Positions 45,683 to 57,638 of a stretch of DNA of 64,000 nucleotides are shown in pieces. Source of the DNA: Gigaspora rosea (taxonomy: Eukaryota; Glomeromycota; Glomeromycetes; Diversisporales; Gigasporaceae); assembly GCA_003550325.1 (NCBI GenBank), contig QKWP01001063.1, positions 95,280 to 159,279 of the forward strand, in the 5' to 3' direction. Position 1 is the stretch's first letter. The number at the start of each line of letters is the position of its first letter. The translations under genes and the position numbers were made by a program. Under the pieces are notes generated by a model. It did not search any database and had not been told where the DNA came from. It worked only from the letters and a program-made list of their open reading frames with translations.

Positions 45683-45919
45683 TAGTGATGCCACCGAAAT
45701 TGATTTTTGAAAAAGGCCTATTTCGTCTTTATTAGAGAAAATTAAAATTTTTTATAAGGAAGAGCAAATAAAATTTATAGATATGTTCCTTATAATTTCA
45801 TCTATTTAAAAAAAGTATCAAATAATTTCATCTTTCAAGTAAAATAGATCAAAAACAATTTCGTCGTCAAATTTTAATTTTGGGTTTTAGAACCTAAAAT
45901 GCTTTCATCCTCATATATA
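45683..45919. mobile_element. 237-bp insertion with 8-bp duplication in the solo LTR
   Basis: Perfect duplication ACCCTGAT (45675-45682, 45920-45927). The left end TAGTGATGCCACCGAAATT is hAT-like; the right end does not form a good inverted repeat, so it is a decayed or partial hAT-type element. Confidence 0.65.
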
Positions 45920-46947
45920 ACCCTGATGGGCTGGGCAATGCAAGTATACAGGTGATTTGATGCATGAATAGTTTATTATAATTATGCAATAAGCAGAGAG
46001 TCTATTGTAGTTTATACTTGGTTTCGCATTAACAATATAGTCTTTGATAAAATCAATTTGAAATATAATATAGTAGAATTCGATATAAGGCCATGCAAAC
46101 AAATAAAATTGGTTCTCATTATCTGGCCAGGTGTCTTTTTTCCAAAAATTAAAAATCTTTTTATAGTATATATATGTAATTTTATTAAATGCATTTAATT
46201 AAATATTATAAGATACAGGAAAATTTGACTTAGATTATATAATCGCCACCAATTTTCAAATAACAGATCGAAAACCTTTAAAATATAGAAATAAAACTTT
46301 AATGTGACTACTAAGCAACATAGAATTTCAAAGATTCGTGTTTATGTCTTTTATAATAAGATAGTATAAGTTATTGTATATTGCTACAACATGCTTCAGT
46401 TTAATTTATTCTTCTATTGCTATATAGCAGCGTAGCCTACTACAAAGCCATTGGAAGCTCACTGAAGTAAACTTAATAGTGATACTGGAATGTTTAATTC
46501 AATAGTATGGGTAAAACAAAGCCTACAAGTATTAAATTAAATTCTAAAAACATATTTATGAAAACTTTTGCACATACCTTTAGTATACTATACTTTTTTA
46601 AAATTTTCTGTAACGCTTTTGTACAGTTTTTTTTAGTGAATTATGATACGAAGATTGAATTGGGTTTTTATTTTTTTGTCATTTTTATGCCGTACATCTA
46701 AGTATAGTATGTAGGACCAATATACATAGCAATAGGATTCTTATTCGTCATTTATTGCATATTTCCAAAAAGACATTCTTATTCATACTGACATCTTTTT
46801 TGCTATCCTTTTTTTTTTTCTTTCCTGAAATTAATACCCTTTCTTTTCTTTTTTTTTTTAGTTTTAACTGAAGTATGGCATTCAAAACAATATGGTTGTT
46901 GACCAGCAGGAGTAGGTGAAAGAATTTCTGCATTGCCGCACTAAAAA

Positions 46948-47230
46948 CAAATGTCTGGATAAAGATGAGACGAAAAGTATGAAACCTCCATGGGTGTTAA
47001 ACAGGTAAGCTTGGCATTTACAAATACATGCTTAAACAATATCTCTAAAGACAACTTATCATCATTTACATCTTGTTGTTCTACAGGTGATTTATCTAAT
47101 TTCACAGGCGATTCATCTTGTTCTACAGGTGATTCATCTTGTTCCACGGGCGATTTATATTGCTCCACAGGCAATTCATATTGCTTCATAGGCGATTTAT
47201 CATCATCTATACTACTGGGGTTTTTTTTCA
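46948..47230 (-). repeat. 24-bp coding minisatellite (SPVEQDE units)
   Basis: Within the C-terminal piece of the transposase-like pseudogene, about 6 units of 24 bp encode variants of DKSPVEQ/DESPVEQ (KSPMKQYE, LPVEQYK, SPVEQDE). On the plus strand the same units read as GDSSCSTGDS. This is probably an expanded linker before the conserved TPMEVSYF block. Confidence 0.7.
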
Positions 47231-47309
47231 ATTTCAAAGTGCCTGTTTTGGGGCATATACTTTATTCTGTTTATGCATCTGAATTCTACATGGATGAGAG
47301 TACAACTAG

Positions 47310-48710
47310 CCACACATACACTTTTGGTGTCTAATTTAAATAGTCCACCTGAAGGTTCCACACTAGATACCATACCTGCATCCCAACTATGGAAATTGCC
47401 TATTTAAACCCTCTGATCTTCAGTTTCCCACCTAGACTTTCAACAGATTCACCAGATGTCTGCATTACCTATATGGTTAGTCCAGCCACCCAGGTCTCTT
47501 TTCATAAGAGCTCTTAGGACTCCTTCTTATACCCGAAAGTACAATCTGGCTTATCCTCAACAGGAAACTTGGGGGCATCCATAAATAATGTTATGTACCC
47601 CCTTATAGTAGCGCTGGACCCCCCCCCCTACTATATAAAAAAATTTTTCAAAATCCGTATGTTTATATATAAAATTTTACAAAAACTTGAATATATTATG
47701 ATCCAGTGGTCTAATCTGAATAATTTTGGTACCATTCGATTTGTCTCTATGAGACGAATCCAATGGTACCAAAATCATTTCATTTGGATGACTGGATCAC
47801 GTCAATAGCATTTCGTTAATAAAACGTGACCCAGTAATCCAAATAAAATGAAATCAGTACCATTCGAATCCTCTCCTCGAGACGATTCGAATGGTACCAA
47901 AATCATCCAAATTGAACTACTGGATCAAGTTTTAGACAAATTTTAATAAAAAAATTGCGTTATGTTAGGGGGACCCCCTACATAGTGGAAAATCGTTATA
48001 TTTTGGGGGACCCCCCCAAACATAACGTTATTTATAGATGCCCCCTTGGTAGAGCAGTACCTGTCCCACCAGGTATTCACCTACTCTTCAGTAACTTACG
48101 TATTCACCGAGGCGAACAACTTGCAGTCAGGGGATACACTGCAACTGCTATCATTACCTATTTCTGCCCTTATAAGGTTCGCTCCAACCCCGGTACCCAC
48201 CATCACTTTTCTACCGGTCCTTCACCGTTTTCCCAGACTTCCAATCCAGTTGGCTCAGAAGGATTGATCTACCAGCATTAGATGCCATTATGGTTTTTCT
48301 CCCCCTGGTACCTACTTCTATAACATAGGTCCTTTTTCTCCGGTACCCGATTCGGCGGCCAGGTTGGTAAACCTTGTCCCTGAGGTCGACGTTTGGTTCT
48401 TTGGCTCCGGTCCAATATTCTGGTTTTGGTAGCACCGCCAAAGATTTTTGCTACCTCCTTACTCGGGTCTTGCCAAATGGGTTTCTGTTTCCCCAGTTCC
48501 TTGGATTTGTCTGTGTCATGAGACACAGCTTCGCCCAAAAGCTCCATTTGAAATGGTAACCAAGGACTACAGGTAATGTACCCAACTGATCAACAGGAAA
48601 CAGTTACCAGAACACAGGTCTATTTTTCAAAGCATCGTCAGTGGGATTTGAACCCTAGACCTGCCACTTAGAGGGTGACAACTTACCAACTTCCCTAAGT
48701 CGCTACACCC
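47310..48710 (-). mobile_element. tRNA-derived retroposon family B, copy 2 (minus), split by a MITE
   Basis: The right end on the minus strand is tRNA-like (48637-48710) with B box GGTTCAAATCC (complement of 48644-48654). The body continues left to about 47310 (ACACTTTTGGTGTCTAATTT, as at 2890). It carries a 474-bp MITE at 47571-48044 and itself separates two pieces of the transposase-like pseudogene. Overlapping frames at 48211-48559 have no recognisable product. Confidence 0.65.
47571..48044. mobile_element. GGGGGCATC-family MITE (copy 3) nested in retroposon B
   Basis: Duplication CTT (47568-47570, 48045-48047), confirmed because the empty site AGACTTGGTAGAG is present at 3115-3127 in B copy 3. 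Ends GGGGGCATCCATAAATAATG and GGGGCATCTATAAATAACGT. Two GGTACCATTCGA-type palindromes inside (about 47728-47770, 47860-47900). Confidence 0.85.
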
Positions 48711-50114
48711 TATATTTATACTATCGGTATCATTGTCACTTTTAACGTTTGTAACAATATTTATTATTGGTTATTGTCACCATCAGCATTTAAAATTGGT
48801 GAGTTGATTTTTGTTAGATCTGAAATTCCATAGAATATTGTACTACATGTATAATCGATTGTTTCAATGAAGTTTTTAAGAAGGTTTTCCTTTTCTGAAT
48901 TTAGCCAGTGTTGTGAATAAAGTGCCTGTGGTCGGTTGTATTCAATACACTTGACCAAAATATGAACATTTTTAGCATATTGTGCCCAGAGGCTGAAACT
49001 CATGCCATTGGCACCAAGACTATTAATTACTATGGTAGTTGATGACAATATAAATGCATTAACTTTTTGAAGTGAAGATTTGCGGTATTTTTCACTAGTA
49101 TCCTTATTATATATTTCACAAAATGGCAAATAATAATCTTCATTTGCTTTAGAGATAGGATCTAAAAAAGGCTATAGCTTTACAAATGTATTAGATTTTA
49201 CTACGTGGCGGTTTGCAAATAATGCAGCCTATTTTAGCTACTTGACATTTTCTAATTTCAAAAAATAAGATCTTGACCGGCAACAATAGTTTATAAATTC
49301 AAGAATGCGAGCTAAATACAGCAATATTAAAATTTTTTTACAAATCAAAACTAGTGATGCAATAAAATTGTTCTAATGATTACTGTAACTAGCTAAAGCT
49401 CGTATTGTAACTAGTTATAGCAATCATTGAAATGATTATACCATATCATTAATCAAAACTGACCTTATTTTCAATGTGCTTTTTGGATATATATTCAGAC
49501 ACCAACGAATCATCCACTTCAAGTACTGACTTTCACAAAAATTCAATTTCTTGCTCTGTTGCTAATTTGAATATAGAAAAATTTTCTCCTTTGAGCTCTA
49601 ATCATTCAAAAATATCTTGCATAATATCTTTAGTTGGTTGTAAACTTTTGATTATTTCTTCTTTAAGTCGAGGTATTTTTTTAGCTTTATTACGAATTTC
49701 GTCTATTGTGTTGCAACTTTTTATTAACCTTTTGAATTCTTCATCCATTTCATTCTTCATAAGTCCAACGCATTGCAATCCAAGATTTAAAATAGACATA
49801 ATGCATTCTACTGGATTTTTCCATAAGTGTCTCAGAAGTGTTTGAACAGCAACCAAAAAGTCAAGATCCAAAGTTAAAAAATTGCAATTAATGCAAATTG
49901 TATACAAAGAAAATTTACTTGGTGGTCCGGCCCACTATCAGTATAAAGAAATAAATAAGGTTTGTTATCATCTTGGCTTTCCAAAATGTTATGTATTCTG
50001 TAATGTACCACATTGGACTTGATGGCTCGAATATATATTCTTTTAGCCCAATATAAACTTAACCAGTATAAAATGATTCTTCAATTGTTCTAAATATGTT
50101 GCACAACATTGTAA

Positions 50115-50256
50115 GGGCGCTGACAGATATTATGTAATATTTTTTTATTAAGGGGGTTACCCCTCCCCTCACATTATATATGGAGTATATATATAGTATA
50201 TTATCCCAGCTACCCCCCTCCTCCCTAAAAATATTACGTAATATCTGTCAGTGCCC
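50115..50256. mobile_element. 142-bp Harbinger-type MITE in the transposase-like pseudogene
   Basis: Ends GGGCGCTGACAGATATTATG and GGGCACTGACAGATATTACG (inward) with TAA on each side (50112-50114, 50257-50259). Inserted between the NHDFTKYKIIP and CYLEQL parts of the pseudogene. Confidence 0.85.
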
Positions 50257-50558
50257 TAACGCTTGGAATAATTTTATATTTCGTAAAATCATGGTTACTA
50301 ACAGCAAATGTCATGTTGTAGTTGACAAGTACTCTCTTTTCACGATCTACAGCTGCGACTGGGTAACCGGGTTCACTAATTTTACAATAGTGTTTGTCAT
50401 CCATGAAAACAAAGTAGGCTTCATCTCAAAACATGATTGCTAATTCTTTCAGATATCTAAATAATGCAGATACATAATACAAATCAATGTGTTTATACCA
50501 AAGTTGGCAAGTCTGGATCATAAATTTGATAGATAAAGTGCTAGTATATTGTAAACTA

Positions 50559-50692
50559 CCATAAACTGCCGTATAAACAGCCCCCCACATATCAGACATC
50601 CTCTCATTTTTACTAATAATTTTCTTTTTTTTACTAATTAATTTTTTTGGTGGAATGTACCAGACCCGAGCTGTTTATACGGCAGTTTACGG
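50559..50692. mobile_element. 134-bp TA-flanked MITE in the transposase-like pseudogene
   Basis: Ends CCATAAACTGCCGTATAAAC and the complement of GTTTATACGGCAGTTTACGG, flanked by TA (50557-50558, 50693-50694). Tc1/mariner-like by its duplication. Confidence 0.8.
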
Positions 50693-50711
50693 TATTTTTA
50701 TTTGTTGGTAT

Positions 50712-50996
50712 AGGACCTCGGACATCTAGTATAGAGGTCATACTTGTTTTTTTTTCAACAAAAACCCTAAAATTTAAGAAGCAAAAAACAGTTTTTGCCA
50801 ATTATCTTGGCATTTAGTAGACCAATTTGAACAAACTTTTTTTAAAATGAAGCTCTCAGTAAGGCGCATCTAACAAAAAAAAGTCCATTCAATTCTGATC
50901 ACTAGATCAAAAGTTATTTAAACAAATATATTTTGTCATTTTCAGCAAATTGGCCAAAATCCAGTTATGATCTATATAAGAGATGTCTGGGGTCCT
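50712..50996. mobile_element. 285-bp hAT-type MITE, AGGACCCCGGACAT family (copy 1)
   Basis: Flanked by GTTGGTAT / GTTGGTGT (50704-50711, 50997-51004), an 8-bp duplication with one change. Closely similar to 52375-52674; here several CG sites (CCCCGGACAT) have become TG/CA (GACCTCGG, TGTCTGGGG). Confidence 0.75.
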
Positions 50997-52374
50997 GTTG
51001 GTGTAGTCGGCCAAAACTGCAAGTGAAGCCATTAATTTGATAGAATTGGGGCTTTTGGATTAATCTTTGTTACCTCTTCTATTATCATATTACGAAAATT
51101 ACGAACAGAAATGGCTTGTGCAATATAAACAATGGGAACGTGTCTTCTTTCATCAACGGCAACCACAGCTTCTTGTGCAGAACCTTCTAAAAACCTTTTA
51201 CCAGTAGACCAAAATTTACTATATTTACTCGGCCGACCTTCATTAAGTTCTCTAAGGTCACTAATTATTTTAAAATTATTTAAATCAAAAGCCAATTTGA
51301 TACGTTCATCAATCTTACTTTGATCTATTGTTTCTGCGGCTAAGGCATCATTTGTTAATTCTTTATATATATGTCTCAAATTGGCTTTGGTTGTTTGTTC
51401 AGATGAAGTTCATACATGTCCATGTATTCTTTATGCATATGACATGTATGATAAGTAGGAAACCTTTTTTTTATTTCAGTTCTGATTTTATAATGTTGGT
51501 TAGAAGTTTCTTCTTCTGTCACTTCCTCATCTATGCGCCAAATATATATTGTATTGCAAACATTTCCATGGTTGACAAGTATAGATTCCAATTTTAAACA
51601 TAAATCTGGCTTTGAAATTTGCCAAATACTGATGCTTTTGTCTATTAAATTTAACACAATGTAAAACGATTTTTAACTTTATTTTTTCTTTTTATAGTAC
51701 GTAAATACTTACACTCGCAACATTAAGAGCAAAAATGTCAGCCAAAATTGGTTGCCAGTATTGTTTTTCTTGTAAGGCTAATAAAAGGCTTCATATTCAT
51801 TAACTACAGGTTAATTAAGTTCTCAGTTTTGTGATATTGTTATATGTTTGCAAATAAGATATTCTGCATATTGGAGAGATCTTTGCCAAGTTTTGTTACT
51901 GGTTCTCTAAGAAATGCTGAAAATAGTAACTTTGTTATCTATAAGCAAGTAACATATTTGAAGAGATCGCTATGTTCATTAAGTTCTCCAATATTAAAAC
52001 TATATCGGGCACATTTATAATGTTGTGGGTTATTATATTCCATGAAATTCTCAAAATCTTTTGGTAAACTGTATCGTTGATTAAATGTATTATTACTGCA
52101 TCCATCTATATACCACAATGCATTGGTTAAGTCTTGTATAAATGGTTTGCCAATTGTTTCAGCCATATTTGGCCCTCTTTAACCCATTTTTCTTTTTAAT
52201 CCATGTTACTATATCAATTCACAACTGTTCTTTTTTATTTTGTTTTGTGGTATATTTCCACGTTGGAAGTGTAATAGAGTTTTGAGTGTTGAACATGACA
52301 TCAAAAGGGTTGATATATTGGCGAGTTGATGAGGTTATTTGTAATATAGTATTCGAAAAACAAAATGTTTTCCA

Positions 52375-52674
52375 AGGACCCCGGACATGTAGTACAGAGG
52401 TCATATGTTACGCATTTCAGCAAAAACTTTCGAAATTTGAAAAGCAAAAAAATCAGTTTTTGGCAATTTTCTTGGCATTTAGTGGTCCAATTTGAATGAA
52501 CTTTTTTTTTAAAATGAAGCTCTCAGTGAGGCGCATCTAACAAAAAAAAGTTCATTCAATTCTGATTACTGGATCAAAAGTTATTTAAATAAATAAATTT
52601 TGTCATTTTTAGCAAATTAGGTCAAAATTGGCCAAAATCCAGTTATGACCTATATAAGAGATGTCCGGGGTCCT
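52375..52674. mobile_element. 300-bp hAT-type MITE, AGGACCCCGGACAT family (copy 2)
   Basis: Perfect 8-bp duplication GTTTTCCA (52367-52374, 52675-52682). Ends AGGACCCCGGACATGTAGTA and AGGACCCCGGACATCTCTTA (inward). Same family as 50712-50996 and better preserved. Confidence 0.85.
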
Positions 52675-53128
52675 GTTTTCCATACTTTGTTGCAACTTCC
52701 CACAAATTACATGCAATATCAATATTTTAATTAACTGTAGTTTTGGAATTTCCACATCGAACCTCAACTTTTTCGATCAATTCTGAATGTTCATTTAACA
52801 TATATTCTTCCATCAATTCTAAAAAAAATTGTTCAATAGTTATGACAGTTTGTACAGGTATTATTTTCCAATCAAATAATACTTTTAATTCTTTAATAAT
52901 TTGTACATTTATTACTAGCATAATGTATTGTAATAATTTTTTGGGGTTGAACAAACTGAAGAGATAATAATTTTGCGCTTTATGTTTAGCATTGTGATTA
53001 TAAGGTATAATACTAGTGTGAACACAAGATTCAGAACATCCGCAATAAGTAGTTGATGCCTGTGCAATTTTGATAAGTACAATTATGTTCACAACAATAA
53101 AATTACAATTTTGAGTAAATGACATCAT

Positions 53129-53949
53129 GCCACGAGAAGAAAACTAGTTATTTATAATTCACAAAGGGAACATAGCAATAGAAATTTATTTGACTAAAAA
53201 TAAAAATTGATCAAATGTGTTAGCAAAAATATAATTGTAAATAATTATTATTGCACTATAATTACCTTGTAAGAGACTATAAAAGGTATCATATTTGGGT
53301 TAAAACAGAAAAAAAGTTAAGAGATTGCATTGATTTTTATACTTTTAAATTGCCAATGCTTACATCATCATATGTGTTTGGTATGTGCCAAAATTCAAAG
53401 AGGAAATTTAACCAATAATTAATAATTTAGTGCTATTGTTAAAATTTCTTTTTGAATTTTAGCGCAATCTATTTAATATGTGCAGTTATGTACTGTTAAT
53501 GCCCAATCTTCTACAATTATACTTTATATGTATTTATATGTGAACTTTACATTTTTCGTGTTGCGAAATAACAAGTTTAATCTGGTATGTTGAATAAACT
53601 TAAAAAACTAAAAATAAAATTTTGCATTATTGTTTAATAAATATAGTAATTTGTCATATTGTATTTTGATATAAAATTTCTAATTGCAATAAATTTAATT
53701 GGTGAAAAAATTTATATATCATTTTTTTTATCTATACATAAACAGCCAGGTCCATGTGCATATTATTCTCTACATGTAACAAGAACCAATTAATTTTATT
53801 TGCACAGCCTAAATAGGGTAATAGGGATAATTTGTAGAGAGTTCTCTCTTTCTTAACAAATAAACAACTAATAAAATAAAACGAATACTTCTCTAGTCAC
53901 ATTTTTTATTGTAATTTGAGTTTCTACTGCTGCTAGTGTCGCTATGAAA
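53129..53949. other. Flank and probable 5' LTR remnant, not delimited
   Basis: AT-rich sequence before the gypsy element. AAATAGGGTAATAGGG at about 53811 matches the AAATAGGGTAA at the truncated end of the 3' LTR (61955-61965), so the 5' LTR may end near 53950, just before TGGTGACAA (possible primer binding site). The rest of a 5' LTR was not recognised. Confidence 0.35.
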
Positions 53950-54752
53950 GTGGTGACAATAAAGTAAAGTTTAGTAGAAAGACCCTAACACTGTGTGAAA
54001 GTAGGCGGGTCAAGAGTGCTTCGATCTGATCTAGATTAACATCAGGGAAGCCCCTTTTGCTAACCCATACGACAAAAAAGAACCTGGGTACAATAAAGCC
54101 CTCTTGCAAGTAATTTGTAACTTACAACACAAGCTAAATTTAGCTTTTGCTAATAAAAAAAAAAAGCATACTTAATGAAACTAACAAAGCAACGTGATAA
54201 GAAAATATTTGGCCTAGCAATAACAAAATGGATGCCTCTGATTCGACCAAACCTATATATTATGGTCGTGGAGATGAAAACTCTTGAGGACTTTAAGCCT
54301 TATAGTGCATCAAAGGGCTAGGACGAAGCCAAAATATGGCAAGTGGTAAGATTATATGTGTCTGATGATTTCAAGCTCTAGATACATGAACTAATAAAGA
54401 CAAAAACAGCATAGGCAGATTTAAGAGCTGCAATCATTACCCATCATGTAATACTGAGGAAAAACTTGAATAACTAAGAGGCGTGCTATTTATTACGTAC
54501 TATTTTTTACTTAATAGCCGCCCCCATCCATGTATAGTGTGATCACCCTAATCTCAATTCTGATTGGTTAATATAACGACTAATATTTATAATATATTAT
54601 ATAAATTTATATAATATTAAATAACTCTTGATCTACTGGCCCGTTTTTAATTATTTTACTACCAAAATGTTTGTCTTAATAAGACGATTCTAACAAGCCC
54701 AAAATCATTAAAATCCAATCACAGGATCATAAAATCGCTAAGGTTTTGCATT

Positions 54753-55279
54753 GTTTTTTTTTCCTTCTTCAAACATCTCGCCAGACTCAATATTTTAGCT
54801 TACGGTTCATATCTAGTCCCCAACTATCGAGTTCCCGCCATGAACCCAACTCCCACCTCGACTTGCCATACCAAGCCGTAACCTTTATCGGGAGATCCTC
54901 CGGAGAGGTCATAGTTATGATCTGACAACCCCTGGGTACCTCGAAGGTCCCTGCAGGCGATGTTCTGCACCGGTGCCTGAGTACCAGATTTTTATAGTTC
55001 GAGGGAACATTGATCCCCAAATCTTAACGAATACTAGGCGCCCCCAAGTTCGCAGGCAAAGATCTTCCTACTACATCTTGTGACTTCGGTTACTTTCAAA
55101 TCAGAATTCTAACTCAATTCACTTCATAGCCACAAAGTTTTGAAATAACGGCTGCCCATTTAGGTTACGTCGTATAGCTAACTGGCTGGCTCTTGAATTT
55201 CACTTTTGGGAGGAATTGAACTGGCAACCTTTTGATTTGTATCCTCGGAGCATAACGCTATGCTATCGACCCAAAGGAC
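54753..55279 (-). mobile_element. tRNA-derived SINE family A, copy 2 (minus)
   Basis: Poly-T at 54754-54762 is the tail. The tRNA-like head reads GGGTCGATAGCATAGCG on the minus strand from about 55272, with a B box AGTTCAATTCC. AAGGTTTTGCATT flanks it (54740-54752, 55280-55292). Inserted into the MITE arm. Confidence 0.75.
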
Positions 55280-55302
55280 AAGGTTTTGCATTATTATTTT
55301 TT

Positions 55303-56338
55303 TTTTGTTAACTAGGTGGTCCGGTTATGTTTTATTGTGAAAACTATAGTTACATATGCAAATGCTATTACTATGGTTCGATCTACTGATCTAAAACTAA
55401 AACTATAACTCAGCCAGTTACCATAAGCACTTAACCGCGACCTGCCAAGGATAGATAATATTTCACTATATCCGTTGTACCTAATGGCCTCAAGATACAG
55501 CTCACCGACAGAGACCTATCAGCTCGTCCGTCCCACCTAATTTCTTTCAAACTTTTTCTACCTAGATCCTGGCAGAAAAGTTAAACAACTACTATCCGCA
55601 ACTAACAAGAAAGAAAAAAAAGACACAAAGTATAAGAAGGGGGTATACGGGGAACATGAAAAAAGGGAAATAAAAATTGGGGAAATCTACACATCCTAAA
55701 TGAAAAACCTAAAGTAAATGGACAAAATGAAAAAAGCGAAAGAAAAAAAGTGGTCGGACATACATATGTTGAAAAAAAGAAAAGAAAACTATGTAAAAAT
55801 TCCTCCAGCGGTTTCTCCGAAAAACCTCACGTGTCATTCATGGTTTATTTTGTTTCCAAAACATACTCGCGACCTTGAATCCGAAATAGTAGGTGCCTTC
55901 CTAATTGGGACGGAGTAAACACTACCGATCTTTTGGAGGGGGTGCGCCGAAACGGCCACTTTTTGGAATTTTTTGAGAAGCTGTTGATACTAGAGAAAAT
56001 TTTCCAAACCCGAAGGGAAAGTAAGAGTTACGCTATACAGAATAATATATCTAACCATACCTTTGCTTCTATATTCATATCCACAGAGCTTGACAAACCT
56101 CCAGAGTTGCTCTACTATTTCTTCGCTCGATAGTACCAAAGCCCGCCAAGGTGCCTCACTTAAAAGTCTGCATGTCTTTTTTATCTCTATTTCATAGCAC
56201 AGAGCCTCCAGTGAATGGTCTTTGTACCCGACAGCAGCTTGGTGAAGGTTTGTTGTGTTAAATATGTTAGCTGTATAGTTTTCTGTAGTTTGATTTTTGT
56301 GGAAGGTTTGGTACGAGGGATCGTCAGGAAGAGTCCAC
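55303..56338 (-). mobile_element. Retroposon family R1, copy iii (minus)
   Basis: A T-run at 55302-55313 is the tail. The 5' end near 56338 begins ACTCTTCCTGACGATCCCTC, matching the other R1 copies. A duplication of about 20 bp (CAAGGTTTTGCATTATTATT) flanks it (55279-55298, 56338-56357). It contains the family block GATCTTTTGGAGGGGG (55928-55943). A 116-codon frame (55990-56338) starts at the 5' end and resembles the copy i protein; it is interrupted downstream. Confidence 0.7.
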
Positions 56339-57638
56339 AAGGTTTTGCATTATTATTTATATATATATTAAAATTTATATAACTAATAATACAAAACCTT
56401 AACGATCTTGTGATCCTGTAATTGGATTTTAATAGGTTTGGGCTTGTTAGAATTGTCTCATTGAGACGAACATTTTGGTAGTAAAATCATCCAAAACGGA
56501 CTGATAGAAAAAAAGTTACTTAATATTAAATAATACATATATTATATATATATATTATATACCGTATATAATTTAATATATATATTATATATATTATATA
56601 TAGACGTGATCACCATCCTGACCCATGTATCCATGGTATAAATCATGTGATAAATGGCACGCCCCTAAAAAGTATTAAGCAAAAACTGAGTGATACTATT
56701 AAAGCATATACTAATCAATTCAATGCTTGTACAGAGGTGGTAAAAAACAATATAAGAAATATCAAAAAGACAATAGTATGTGCAAGGGTTATGGGAACCT
56801 TTTAGAGAGAAGGTTGAAATCCAATATCCTGAAACATATGACAAGACCAAGAAATGGGCTTTGAAGGTGGAGAAGTACAGTAAGGATAGTGAATACGTGG
56901 TGAAAAAACCTTCTATTAATACGCCTGATGAATTACGTATGACTAAACCAGACATAAAAGATCATAGCAGCCTTTGGAGCTTTAAAGATTTGTCGAGTTG
57001 ATCAAAATTCAGATCAGGATGATCGTATAAACAAAATAAAATTATCTATTAAAGAATTAACAAAGGCTATCAATAATCTCAGAGAAAGTAGACCATCCAC
57101 CAATCAACAAAATCAAAAATCAATCAATTCAACACAAAATCAAAATAACAATAATTGGAGTTAAAGCAATAGACTTCGCAGATATTATGAATATAATCAA
57201 CCAGGACATAACTCAAAGGATTGTTCCAATAGATCATTACAATCACAACCTCATAATCAATGGAACGTAGCAATGAGCAATTAGCTAGTTGGTACTGAGA
57301 TTAGGGTATAAATATACGTTACCTAGAAGTTGCAGAACTGAAAAAATGAAAGGTAATAAACACCTAAAGATAAAGGTGGTGGAAGAAGAAGCATTATTCG
57401 ATATAAGAAATCTTGAGAAAAGACGAATTGAAAAGGAGTATTAAATGCCGTCATGGGCTCAGAAAAGCACTTATGTCAAAATATATAATGATAGCAAACA
57501 ATATAAAAAATGAACTATAATGTATATCCCTATTTTTGAATTGGCAAACAAATTAAACATTTTAAAAACAGTAGCTTTGTTCGAGTTTCCTATAACTTTA
57601 GAACAATTATTTAAATAGTTACCCAAGGCTTGAACTGA

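Larger units (their letters stand above)
45403..46090 (+). mobile_element. Solo LTR of the Ty3/gypsy family, with two hAT-type insertions
   Basis: Starts TGTCATGGTAACAGTCAATA and matches the 3' LTR at 61668-61965 through GGTCTTGGATTTCGA, ATGATTTGATGCATGAATAG and TATAGTAGAATT. The right end is uncertain. Two insertions interrupt it (next two entries). No internal coding sequence of this family adjoins it, so it is a solo LTR left by recombination. Confidence 0.7.
46745..53128 (-). pseudogene. Large transposase-like gene (DDKH / SGPDH family), fragmented
   Basis: Minus-strand coding pieces in order: 53128-52727, 52166-51939, 51657-51376, 51379-51032 (RHVPIVYIAQAIS), 50530-50260 (FVFMDDKHYC then ISEPGYPVAAVDRE), 50110-49440 (TDSGPDH, LDLDFLVAVQT, NPVECIMSILNLGLQCVGLM, LELKGENF), 49330-48764 (KCQVAKIGC, NRPQALYSQH) and 47237-46745 (TPMEVSYFSSH, CGNAEI, YCFECH). 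Two acidic blocks (MDDKH and DSGPDH) spaced as in DDE-type enzymes, with Cys-pair blocks at the C terminus, suggest a DDE transposase-like protein of over 1200 residues with zinc-binding ends. I recall similar proteins in Rhizophagus and in sponges and cnidarians, but cannot name the superfamily. Frameshifts, stops, one retroposon and four MITEs make it a pseudogene. The first piece is the least certain. Confidence 0.55.
54478..56665. mobile_element. Harbinger-type MITE in gag, carrying two retroposons
   Basis: Ends GAGGCGTGCTATTTATTACG and GGGGCGTGCCATTTATCACA (inward), flanked by TAA (54475-54477, 56666-56668). Removing it joins the gag frame (EEKLE, stop for Gln, LKSIKQKL). Its two arms (54478-54752 and 56339-56665) have the family core CTACCAAAATGTTTGTC and GACGATTCTAACAAGCCC. 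The middle is filled by a SINE and an R1 retroposon. Confidence 0.8.

Noticed and set aside
48211-48559. Overlapping 76- and 89-codon minus-strand frames with basic residues
   Set aside because: They lie in the body of retroposon B, have no conserved counterpart in its other copies and match nothing known to me.
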